Of a stretch of DNA of 64,000 nt, positions 33,904 to 41,138 are shown in pieces; within the stretch, counting starts at the first letter, position 1, and each line of letters starts with the position of its first letter. The stretch is from the IMG/VR virus record IMGVR_UViG_3300044712_001509, positions 1-64,000 of that record; one strand, given 5' to 3'. The position numbers were made by a program, and so were the translations under genes. This stretch comes from a virus. Under the pieces are notes generated by a model that saw only the letters and a list, made by a program, of their open reading frames with translations, did not search any database and was not told the DNA's origin.

Positions 33904-33933
33904 CTTGCCGCGGTCCCCCGACCGTGCAAACCG
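33904..33933 (+). promoter_or_regulatory. Late-promoter-like motif, copy B
   Basis: CTTGC at 33904-33908, 15 bp, then GTGCAAACCGC from 33924. It is the first possible promoter after the two convergent minus-strand genes and precedes the secreted-protein block by 44 bases. Confidence 0.55.
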
Positions 33934-33976
33934 CGGACGTTGGGGCACGTCCTCCGTGCGCCCCGAAAGGAACGCC

Positions 33977-34489
33977 ATGCGCCGCTTCCCTGGTCTCCTC
34001 GCATTCGCGGTCGCCGCCGGCCTCTTCGCGGCCGCCTCGCTCGCCTCCCCTGCCTTCGCCGCCAGCGCGGCCGTCCCCTCGTCCACGGCGCAGTCCTCCT
34101 CGTGGAACCCGAGCCCCTCCGCTGCGACGTTCGCGCCGGACGCGATCACCACCGGCGCGCTGACCTCGGGGAACCTCGACACGGGCACGGCCCGCGCGGT
34201 CGACTGCGAGGTCCAGAACGGCCCCTCCGCCGGCGCGCGCACCGTCCAGGCGCAGTGCTGGGATCCGACCTTCACCTCGACCGTGGGCCAGTACCCGACG
34301 ACCCTCGCCGTCGCGACCGGCCAGACCGGATTCCTGCTCTTCGACCCCGCCGCGCCGGGCACGTCGCAGACGAACGTCTACGGCTCGTCGATGCTGGTGT
34401 ACCCGGTCCGGCCGTGCCGCTACCTCACCGTCGGCGCGGCGGCGGCCGCCGGGCCCGCTCGCATCCTCTGCACGCTCCGGTCGCACTGA
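33977..34489 (+). CDS. Secreted protein of unknown function (170 aa)
   Basis: A clear Sec signal peptide (RRFPGLLAFAVAAGLFAAAS, then SPAFA cleavage) is followed by about 135 residues with three cysteines and a beta pattern (CEVQNGPSAGARTVQAQCW, GQYPTTLAVATGQTGFLLF). GAAAGGA precedes the ATG. First gene of the secretome block. No family recognised. Confidence 0.72.
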   Translation: MRRFPGLLAFAVAAGLFAAASLASPAFAASAAVPSSTAQSSSWNPSPSAATFAPDAITTGALTSGNLDTGTARAVDCEVQNGPSAGARTVQAQCWDPTFTSTVGQYPTTLAVATGQTGFLLFDPAAPGTSQTNVYGSSMLVYPVRPCRYLTVGAAAAAGPARILCTLRSH

Positions 34490-34507
34490 GCGGCAAGGGC
34501 TGACGCC

Positions 34508-34538
34508 CGCGCGCCCGGTGGACTTGCCCGGGCGCGCG
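34508..34538 (+). terminator. Perfect inverted repeat before the endolysin gene
   Basis: CGCGCGCCCGG / CCGGGCGCGCG, 11 bp each (34508-34518, 34528-34538), 9-base loop. It could terminate the 33977 transcript, but its loop contains the CTTGC block of motif C, so terminator and promoter functions would overlap. Confidence 0.5.
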
Positions 34539-34552
34539 CGGCGTGCCAACCG
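34523..34552 (+). promoter_or_regulatory. Late-promoter-like motif, copy C
   Basis: CTTGC at 34523-34527, 15 bp, then GTGCCAACCGC from 34543. It overlaps the proposed GTG start of the amidase gene; a second in-frame GTG at 34558 stands at the same distance as the GTG at 16926 stands from copy A. Confidence 0.55.
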
Positions 34553-35145
34553 CTGACGTGGACGCCCCGGCCCGCACGTATCTGCCGATCGAGACGAACC
34601 CGGCGAAGCCCGGCGACTACGCGTCCGGGCGGAAGCTGACGCCCGTCGACACGATCGTCCTGCACACGACCGAGGGCGGGTCGATCGAGGGTGCAACGGA
34701 GTGGTGGGACCGCGAGGACGTCGTCGCGTCCGCGCACTTCGTCATCGACGGCAAGCGGATCGTGCAGCGGGTGGCGGAGGGCGACCGCGCCTACCACTGC
34801 GGGAACGCCGCTATGCACCTCCGGTCCATCGGGATCGAGGTCGTCGGGCACTGCGCCGATCCGCGGATGTGGACCCCGGCGGTGATGGCCCAGCTCGTCG
34901 AGCTCTGCGCCTACCTCATCGGGAACCACCCTCGCATCCCGATCCTGCACCAGGCCGGGCCCGGCATCTGCGGGCACTGCGACGTCCCCGACCCCAAGCA
35001 CCAAGGGCTCTACGGCGGCGCCTCGCACCACACCGACCCCGGGCGCGGCTTTCCCTGGGACCCGTTCCTCCACGCCCTGCGCGTCGCGGTGACGCGCACC
35101 ACCCCGCCCGCGGCCGGGGAGTCCGCCGCGAAGGAGACCCCATGA
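34543..35145 (+). CDS. Endolysin, N-acetylmuramoyl-L-alanine amidase (Amidase_2)
   Basis: 200 residues. It cleaves the lactyl-amide bond between MurNAc and the peptide stem. Catalytic residues read from LHTTEGG (H41), GIEVVGHC (E99) and SHHTDPGRGFPW (H163, D165). No signal peptide or wall-binding domain, so it needs a holin. The GTG at 34543 or 34558 are both possible starts; the fold itself begins at about residue 30. The holin/spanin candidates follow immediately. Confidence 0.9.
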   Translation: MPTADVDAPARTYLPIETNPAKPGDYASGRKLTPVDTIVLHTTEGGSIEGATEWWDREDVVASAHFVIDGKRIVQRVAEGDRAYHCGNAAMHLRSIGIEVVGHCADPRMWTPAVMAQLVELCAYLIGNHPRIPILHQAGPGICGHCDVPDPKHQGLYGGASHHTDPGRGFPWDPFLHALRVAVTRTTPPAAGESAAKETP

Positions 35146-36014
35146 CCCCCCTCGTCGCAGTCCTGTTCGGCCCCTCGTGGAAGACCTCCCTCGCCGGCCT
35201 CCTGAGCGGCGCCGCCGTGGCGGCGGTCGCCTTCGCCCAGAAGACGGGCGGCCTCGCCTGGTACGCCATCGCTGGCGCCCTCGTCCTCGCCGGTCGCCTC
35301 CTCGGGGACTCATCGCCGGGACTGAAGGGCGGCGTCCTCGAGCTCCTCCTCGGCTCGGCGCCCACGAGTTCCGCCGTCGGCGCCCTCACGGCCATCGGGA
35401 CCGCCGTCTACGGCTTCGCGCAGACCCAGAACGGCCTCGGGTGGGCGGCCGTCGCCGCCGGCGTCGCCGCGGTGCTCCGCTTCGCCAAGGTTCCGGGCGT
35501 GGACCGGCCGCAGCTCGCGGCGGTGCCGAGCGACCCGCCCAAGGGGTTCATCCTCCCCCGCGTCGAGCTCGCGGTCGCGGTCCTCATCCTCGCCCTCATG
35601 GCCGCCGCGTTCCTCGTCCTCCCGAGCCGCGCGCGCGGGCAGGAGACGCAGCCGGCCGCCGCGCCCACCGCGCCCCTCGCCATCCAGGTCACGCCGGACC
35701 TCTCGCTCCGCCTCAACGTCTCCGTGGTCGCGGGGTCCTACGACCTGACCCACCGGGCGTGGCTGGGCCAGGCGCCGATCACGGGCCTGTACGCCCTGAC
35801 GTCGAAGCGGCTCCTCGACGCGGGCGTCGCCGTCGGCGGGTCGCTCGCGTTCGACACCTCCTCGAGGCCGTCCGGCGAGCTCAACGGCGGCCTCGTCAGC
35901 CCCAAGCTCGTGATCTCGCCGGCGCTCGCGCTCCACGGCGCGGTGCTCTACGCGAGGCGGTTCGGCCCCGACGCGGCGAACCTGCTCCGCATCGCGCCCA
36001 CGCTCGAGTTCTAG
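35142..36014 (+). CDS. Multi-span membrane protein, holin-like with outer-membrane-like C-terminus
   Basis: 290 residues. Four short hydrophobic helices occupy residues about 12-115 (LAGLLSGAAVAAVAFAQK, LAWYAIAGALVLAGRLL and two more), as in holins. A fifth (AVAVLILALMAAAFLVLPSR, about 145-165) resembles a signal peptide. The last 110 residues have alternating-hydrophobicity strands and end in Phe (APTLEF), the mark of outer-membrane beta-barrels. The ATG overlaps the endolysin stop by four bases. Holin is likely; the C-terminal part is unexplained. Confidence 0.65.
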   Translation: MTPLVAVLFGPSWKTSLAGLLSGAAVAAVAFAQKTGGLAWYAIAGALVLAGRLLGDSSPGLKGGVLELLLGSAPTSSAVGALTAIGTAVYGFAQTQNGLGWAAVAAGVAAVLRFAKVPGVDRPQLAAVPSDPPKGFILPRVELAVAVLILALMAAAFLVLPSRARGQETQPAAAPTAPLAIQVTPDLSLRLNVSVVAGSYDLTHRAWLGQAPITGLYALTSKRLLDAGVAVGGSLAFDTSSRPSGELNGGLVSPKLVISPALALHGAVLYARRFGPDAANLLRIAPTLEF

Positions 36015-36017
36015 GCC

Positions 36018-36350
36018 GTGGACGCCGCCGTCGTCACCACCATCGCCAGCTCGGTTCCGGACTCCGGGGCCGCGGTCGCCATCGTCTTCGGCGTGCTGGC
36101 GGTGCTGGGCGGCGCGTTCGGCTTCCCGTGGTGGTGGGGCCCGGCGTGCAGCCTCGCCCGGGCCGCCTGGCAGGGCCGGCGTGCGCTTGCGGACGTGAAG
36201 GTCGAGCAGGCCCCGGAGCCGATCTCCGACGGCGGCGCCGCCGAGGATCGCCTCATCCGGCCCGCGCCCGCGCCGGCGCCCCACTACGAGGTGACCGACC
36301 CGCTGCGGCCGATCGAGCCCGGCGGCGGGTCGACCGGGGGGATGAGCTGA
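36018..36350 (+). CDS. Single-span membrane protein, candidate inner-membrane spanin
   Basis: An N-terminal transmembrane helix (AVAIVFGVLAVLGGAFGFPW, residues about 19-38) with a 70-residue Pro-rich periplasmic or cytoplasmic tail. Located in the lysis cassette directly before a lipoprotein gene, it is the best i-spanin candidate, though it lacks the usual coiled coil. Confidence 0.55.
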   Translation: MDAAVVTTIASSVPDSGAAVAIVFGVLAVLGGAFGFPWWWGPACSLARAAWQGRRALADVKVEQAPEPISDGGAAEDRLIRPAPAPAPHYEVTDPLRPIEPGGGSTGGMS

Positions 36351-36748
36351 TGCCCCGCCTCCTCGCCGCCATCGTCCTGCTCGCCGGGTGCTCGAGCGCG
36401 CGCGTCGCGAGCAGGTCCGAGCTCGACCGCTCGCCGGTCGGGCAGTTCGGGATCGTGCGGCCGCCGCCCATCGGGTGCTCGGAGACGTCCGGCTCGCCCT
36501 GGAACGCCGCGCGGTGGGTCTCGATCTGGGACGGCGACCACGGCTGGGGCTACTGCTCCGTCAACGCCGTCACCCCCGACCGCGTGCGGTGCGTCTTCGA
36601 CCACTGCGAGCGCCTCGAGTCCGGCGCGTGGCGCTGCGGCGCGCCGTCCACCTTCCCCGCCTGGGCGGCGGCGGCTCCAGGGTCTCACCCCGGGGTCGGT
36701 GCGGCGAGTGGGTCGCCGCCGCCCTCTTCCTCCGCGAGGAGCCCATGA
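36350..36748 (+). CDS. Lipoprotein, candidate outer-membrane spanin
   Basis: Lipobox LLAGC (Cys 14) near the N-terminus, then 118 residues with several Cys and Trp and a Pro/Ser-rich end. TGATG overlap with the preceding single-span protein suggests a paired function such as Rz/Rz1. It is longer than most o-spanins, so other envelope roles are possible. Confidence 0.6.
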   Translation: MPRLLAAIVLLAGCSSARVASRSELDRSPVGQFGIVRPPPIGCSETSGSPWNAARWVSIWDGDHGWGYCSVNAVTPDRVRCVFDHCERLESGAWRCGAPSTFPAWAAAAPGSHPGVGAASGSPPPSSSARSP

Positions 36749-37011
36749 AGTTCAACCCGCGCTCGTTCCTGTTCGGTGTCCTCGCCGCGATCGTCCCCAC
36801 CGTCGGCGCGGCCTGGGCGTTCGCCACCCTCGCCGCCGATCACGTCCTGCAGCCCCACCTCGAGGGCGCGAAGGCGCGCATCGGCGTCATGTGCACGCTC
36901 GCGGACGTCCAGAACCGGAAGCTGAAGGCGATCTGCGATCGAACCCAGGCCGCCTGCGACACGTCGATGGACGAGGCGCTGGTGGCCGCCTGCCACGAGG
37001 CCACGAAGTAG
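36745..37011 (+). CDS. Small exported or membrane-anchored protein (88 aa)
   Basis: N-terminal hydrophobic stretch (SFLFGVLAAIVPTVGAAWAF) then a periplasm-type helical domain with four cysteines (CTLADV, ICDR, ACDT, ACHE), probably two disulfides. ATGA overlap with the lipoprotein gene. Unknown role in lysis or envelope. Confidence 0.6.
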   Translation: MKFNPRSFLFGVLAAIVPTVGAAWAFATLAADHVLQPHLEGAKARIGVMCTLADVQNRKLKAICDRTQAACDTSMDEALVAACHEATK

Positions 37012-37020
37012 GAGGACACC

Positions 37021-37359
37021 ATGGGCGCAGTCGATCTCCAGGAACTCCACGTCCGCGCGATGCGCGGCACCGCCCAGCGGCTAGGGCCTCCCGTCGCCGG
37101 CAAGGGCTTCACGCTCACGATGGGCGCCGGCGACGCCACCCAGGACCTCGAGGCCGGCGCCGTCTACCGGATCGCCACCGGCGCGCAGCCCGCCTTCATC
37201 GGCGTCGCCGACCAGGCGACCGCGTCGAATCGCGAGTACCTCGCCGCCAACTCCGAGACGTTCTGGCAGACCCCGGCCGCCGGGACCGTGACCCTCCACT
37301 ACCTGCAGGCCGGCACCGCCGGCTCGCTCTACGTCTCGAAGCACGACGACGTCGGCTGA
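37021..37359 (+). CDS. Hypothetical protein, possible virion component (112 aa)
   Basis: No signal peptide. Beta-rich with GKGFTLTMGAGDATQDLEAG, VYRIATGAQPAFIGVADQ and GTVTLHYLQAGTAGSLYVSK, in the style of a capsid-decoration or fibre-tip sandwich. GGAGGACACC precedes the ATG. Confidence 0.6.
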   Translation: MGAVDLQELHVRAMRGTAQRLGPPVAGKGFTLTMGAGDATQDLEAGAVYRIATGAQPAFIGVADQATASNREYLAANSETFWQTPAAGTVTLHYLQAGTAGSLYVSKHDDVG

Positions 37360-37422
37360 CCGCTCACCCGGGCCCACGGCCCATCCCGCAGGGCGCAAGC
37401 CCGGAAGCGAAAGGAGCAGCAC

Positions 37423-38070
37423 ATGAAGCGCATCGCCCTCATCGCCATCGCCGCCGCGGCCCTCATCGGGCCCGGCCTGTCCGTCCACTTCCTCCCCGAG
37501 CCGACCGCGGACCAGCTCGTGGCTCCCTTCGCGACCATCAGCGCCAGCTTCGACGCCTACGCGGTTCCGACCGCGGGCATGACCGACCAGGGCAAGAAGG
37601 ACTACCTGGACGGCATGAACGTCACGACCAACGCCTTCGCCGTGATGTTCCTGACGAGCGCCTCGACGGCCTGGTCGGGGTCCACCACGATCGCCAGCAT
37701 CTCCGGGGCGGAGGTCGCGTCCTTCGGGTCGAACGCGTCCTGCACTGGGAGCGGCTCCCCGATCGCGTGCTGCACCGGCACCGGCACCGGCAACTGCGTG
37801 TACACCGCGGGCGGCACCGGGTATCCGCTCTCCGGCCGGTCGTCCTCGATCTCGGCGAACCACGCCTGCGTGACCTGGAACAACCTCCTGTTCAGCGCGA
37901 CTCCTTCCCAGGTCCGGGCCATGGCGCTCGTCAATCCGGCCACGAGTCACGTCCTGAGCATCCACTGCACGGACGGCACGGCGAGCGGCTCGCCCTGCGC
38001 GGCGGACACCACGAACCAGGGCGGCACCCTCGGCATCACGATGCCCAGCGGCCTCAACTGCGTGAACTGA
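37423..38070 (+). CDS. Secreted Cys-rich protein (215 aa)
   Basis: Signal peptide (KRIALIAIAAAALIGPGLSV) after a strong GAAAGGAGCAGCAC site. The mature part has a vicinal Cys cluster (CTGSGSPIACCTGTGTGNC) and a strand-rich C-terminus. In composition it resembles pilin-like or surface proteins of proteobacteria, but no family is certain. Confidence 0.65.
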   Translation: MKRIALIAIAAAALIGPGLSVHFLPEPTADQLVAPFATISASFDAYAVPTAGMTDQGKKDYLDGMNVTTNAFAVMFLTSASTAWSGSTTIASISGAEVASFGSNASCTGSGSPIACCTGTGTGNCVYTAGGTGYPLSGRSSSISANHACVTWNNLLFSATPSQVRAMALVNPATSHVLSIHCTDGTASGSPCAADTTNQGGTLGITMPSGLNCVN

Positions 38071-38080
38071 GGCGGCCCCA

Positions 38081-38266
38081 GTGCTCAGGACCGCGCTCGT
38101 CGCGGTGGCGCTCCTCGCCGGGTGCGCCACCGCGAAGCCGCAGCATCAGGTCGCCACCATCGCCCCGGCGAGGGCAGAGGCGGTCGCGGGGCAGGTCTTC
38201 GGGCCGCCCCGCGACGTGGTGGTCAGGATTCAGCCGGCCTACGCTACCGGCGCCCAGAACCGCTGA
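38081..38266 (+). CDS. Small lipoprotein (61 aa)
   Basis: GTG start, lipobox VALLAGC (Cys 15), and only 46 mature residues. It lies between the Cys-rich secreted protein and the SGNH esterase. The size suits an o-spanin-like or anchor role. Confidence 0.6.
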   Translation: MLRTALVAVALLAGCATAKPQHQVATIAPARAEAVAGQVFGPPRDVVVRIQPAYATGAQNR

Positions 38267-38277
38267 CGGAGGACACG

Positions 38278-41130
38278 ATGCGCCGCCTCGCCCTTCTCGC
38301 GCTGGCCGCAGGGGCGGCCATCGTCGCCCTCTCGACCTCGGCGCTCCAGCCCTACAAGGCGCCGGTCGACTACCACGACCCGACCGCCGTCTCGAACGAG
38401 CCCATCACCGTCACGACCGAGGACGGCGTGCCGGTGGCCTATCTCGCCGAGGCGCCGCTCGACCCGGCGCAGGGCGGGACCATCTCGGTCACGCTCGGCG
38501 GCGCGGGATTCACGCGCGTCACCGGGACGCCGGCCGCGGGCCAGTACCGGATCCGAACCCAGGTGCTCCCGGGCGGTGCCTTGGAGTACATGCCGGTCCT
38601 GGTTCTCAACGCGGCCGACCTCGGCAAGACCGGGACGGCCTCGTACTGGGGCACCGGTTCCATCGTTCACCGCGGCACGTTCCGCTCGCTCATCGGCAAC
38701 GCGTGGGACCTGATGGGCGTGGCGGTGCAAACCGCCGACTGCACGACCTCGCCGCCAGCCGACCAGATCACCTACGACCAGTGGAAGTCGGGGGTCTCCG
38801 GCCACTGGGCGTGCTGGCAGATCCCGTCCTCGAGCGGCTCCTCGACCTCCACGGTGACGGTGGCCTACGGCGCCGGGTACGCCGGGGTCATCTCGGTCCA
38901 GGCCAACGACGCCGTGACGCTGCTCCAGGCAGCCGGGACGGGCGTGGCGGGCGCTATCACGGCGACCGCCAGCTCCGCCGGAGGTTCGAACGCGACCATC
39001 CTCGTGAGCTACGCCGCCGGCGCTGCCGGGATCGTCACGGCGGTCGTGTCGGCGTCTCGCGCGATGCCGGCGGCGACCGGAACGGGGGCCGCGGGGGTGC
39101 TCTCGACCTCGCTGGGGTTGGCGCGCACGCTCGTGGGCGCCACGGGGGCGGGGGCCGCGGGCACCATCACGGCCACGGCGAACAGCAGCGGAACCGCGCT
39201 CGCGATCCGCTCGGGCTTCCCGGTGGTCGTGAGCCAGGACACGCGGTCGGTCCCGTACACGATCACCACGGCGAGTTTCAACGCCAACGCGGGAGACACC
39301 CTCGTCGCGTTCGGCACGGCGTACACGCTCCCGGTCCTGACCGGCTCCTCGCTGCGCTGGGTGCCCCGTGCGCTCGCGCGTGCGCAGAACGACCAGGCGC
39401 GCCAGGTGGCGGTCTACACGGCGGTCGTCCCGGCCGGCGGCGTGACCGGCGAGACCATCTCATTGACGGTGCCCACCGTGCAGGAGTGGGACACCTCGCC
39501 CATCACGTCCACGACCGCGTCGGCCTCGCAGATCCAGGTCTTCGCGTTCGACAACTCGGCGGGCGTCGGGAGCGTGAAGTGGCGCGGGGACGTGGTGGCC
39601 GGCGACACGCCCGCGCTCACGATGAAGGCGAACGCTACGGGGTCGATGTTCCTCGTGGGCGGCGGGATCTGGGACATCGCGTGGACGCCAGACGCGAACA
39701 CGACGCTGGTGGGGTCCGCGTTCAACGGGCACCTAGGTGTGATGCGGCGGACCGCTGCGGCGCCCGGAAACGTCACCATCGGAGCCACTGGCACGGCCGC
39801 CTACTGGGCGCTGGCCGGCATCGAGGTTCTCCCGTCCACGGCGACGGCACCGACAAAGAAACTCCTCGTGTTGGGCGACTCGGGGGTGGAGTCGAACAAC
39901 TCCACGACCCCGTGGCCCCCGCTGGTGCAGGAGTCCCTCGGCGCAGACTGGGCGCTCTACGATGGCGGCGTGTGGTGGGCTGTCTCCCCGCACGTCCGCA
40001 CGCGCTGGGCGAGCACCTGGAGCAAGGAGACGTGGGATATGGTGGTGCTGCACGTCGGTTCGAACGACGTGACCAACCACGGCGTGCTCTACACGACCGA
40101 CTGGGCAGCGGTCGCCTCGTCCATTGCGACCGCGGTCGGTCAGAACCGCTACATCGTGCAGACGATCCAGGCAACGCAGTGGTACGGGATGTCGGGGGCG
40201 GGGGCCTACGACACGGCCGACGCCGCGCAGCGCTCCAACGCGCCCTCCGGCGCGCACTTCTTCGACTGGGCGGCTGCGCTCGGGACGAGCGGCCCCACGG
40301 TGATGTCCACGTACATGTCTTCGGACGGCCAGCACTGGAACGACTCGGGCAACGCGCACATCGCGGACGAGTTTGTCACGGAGATCAACTCGCTGATGGC
40401 GCTGCCCGCGAACCCAGTTCAGCCGGCATGGGGTGCAGCCGGTGCCGTTGCCAACGTGGACGGCTCGGGGAGCATCAGTCTGGCCAGTCCCACCGGCGTG
40501 ACTGCCGGGGACATCCTCATCGCGGCCATCGGTGGGGGTTACACGTCGCTACCGCCATCCACGATCACGGACGGAAACGGCAAGGCGTGGGCGCGCAAGG
40601 GCGCCATCAGTGGAGATGCGGGCGCCGGGATGGTCGTGTACTCGCGGCGCGCGGACGGCGGGGAAGCGTCCAGCACCACGTTCACGGGGCTCAGCACCGC
40701 GGGTCTGGAGGGGGTGGCGTTCCGGGTCAGCGGTGTCACGGCAACAGGTGACGGGTTTGATCCTGGGTTCAACTCCACGGGCGCCGCCCCGGGCCTCGGC
40801 TCGTTCTCGGACAAGCTGGATTTCTCTGCCTCTGCCGCAGGCGCGGTCGCGGCGGACAAGGATCTCATCGTCGTGGCCTGCGCGGTGCGGGCGACCGACA
40901 GCGGTGCTACCGGTTCCATCACCAGCGTCACCCCGCCGACGGGACCAGCGACGACCCTTGGCGCGAGCGGGTGGACTGGGAGCGCTGTCTCAGGCTTCGG
41001 CATGATCGGAATTGGCGTCTGGTATGGCACGAAGTCGGGCTCGGGCAACTCGCTGAACGCCCCGTTCTCGTGGGTGGGCCAGGGGGACGGGCCAGGTACA
41101 ACCTGCGTGCAGATGGCGTTGAAGCAGTGA
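38278..41130 (+). CDS. Secreted SGNH/GDSL esterase with repeat module (950 aa)
   Basis: Signal peptide (residues 1-24). Residues about 190-310 contain several Ala/Gly/Thr repeats of the type GATGxGAAGTITATA. A jelly-roll-like region leads to an SGNH hydrolase: GDS with catalytic Ser 535, GSND at 594-597, and the D683-x-x-H686 pair (DGQH). The C-terminal 250 residues form another beta domain. SGNH enzymes in phages deacetylate polysaccharides. An intact triad is visible. A Sec signal on a depolymerase-type phage protein is unusual; export by the host is implied. Confidence 0.82.
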   Translation: MRRLALLALAAGAAIVALSTSALQPYKAPVDYHDPTAVSNEPITVTTEDGVPVAYLAEAPLDPAQGGTISVTLGGAGFTRVTGTPAAGQYRIRTQVLPGGALEYMPVLVLNAADLGKTGTASYWGTGSIVHRGTFRSLIGNAWDLMGVAVQTADCTTSPPADQITYDQWKSGVSGHWACWQIPSSSGSSTSTVTVAYGAGYAGVISVQANDAVTLLQAAGTGVAGAITATASSAGGSNATILVSYAAGAAGIVTAVVSASRAMPAATGTGAAGVLSTSLGLARTLVGATGAGAAGTITATANSSGTALAIRSGFPVVVSQDTRSVPYTITTASFNANAGDTLVAFGTAYTLPVLTGSSLRWVPRALARAQNDQARQVAVYTAVVPAGGVTGETISLTVPTVQEWDTSPITSTTASASQIQVFAFDNSAGVGSVKWRGDVVAGDTPALTMKANATGSMFLVGGGIWDIAWTPDANTTLVGSAFNGHLGVMRRTAAAPGNVTIGATGTAAYWALAGIEVLPSTATAPTKKLLVLGDSGVESNNSTTPWPPLVQESLGADWALYDGGVWWAVSPHVRTRWASTWSKETWDMVVLHVGSNDVTNHGVLYTTDWAAVASSIATAVGQNRYIVQTIQATQWYGMSGAGAYDTADAAQRSNAPSGAHFFDWAAALGTSGPTVMSTYMSSDGQHWNDSGNAHIADEFVTEINSLMALPANPVQPAWGAAGAVANVDGSGSISLASPTGVTAGDILIAAIGGGYTSLPPSTITDGNGKAWARKGAISGDAGAGMVVYSRRADGGEASSTTFTGLSTAGLEGVAFRVSGVTATGDGFDPGFNSTGAAPGLGSFSDKLDFSASAAGAVAADKDLIVVACAVRATDSGATGSITSVTPPTGPATTLGASGWTGSAVSGFGMIGIGVWYGTKSGSGNSLNAPFSWVGQGDGPGTTCVQMALKQ

Positions 41131-41138
41131 GGGACGCG

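Noticed and set aside
16891-34552. Sigma54 promoters
   Set aside because: The three shared motifs lack the GG-N10-GC spacing of -24/-12 promoters; the block spacing is 15 bp.
38724-38738. A fourth copy of the late-promoter-like motif (GTGCAAACCGC)
   Set aside because: The second block is present, but no CTTGC lies 15 bp upstream and it is inside the SGNH coding sequence.
36699-40751. A 1350-codon open frame on the plus strand
   Set aside because: It is a shadow created by the GC content. The overlapping frames hold coherent proteins with signal peptides, lipoboxes and SGNH motifs, while this frame is an Arg/Pro/His-rich jumble.
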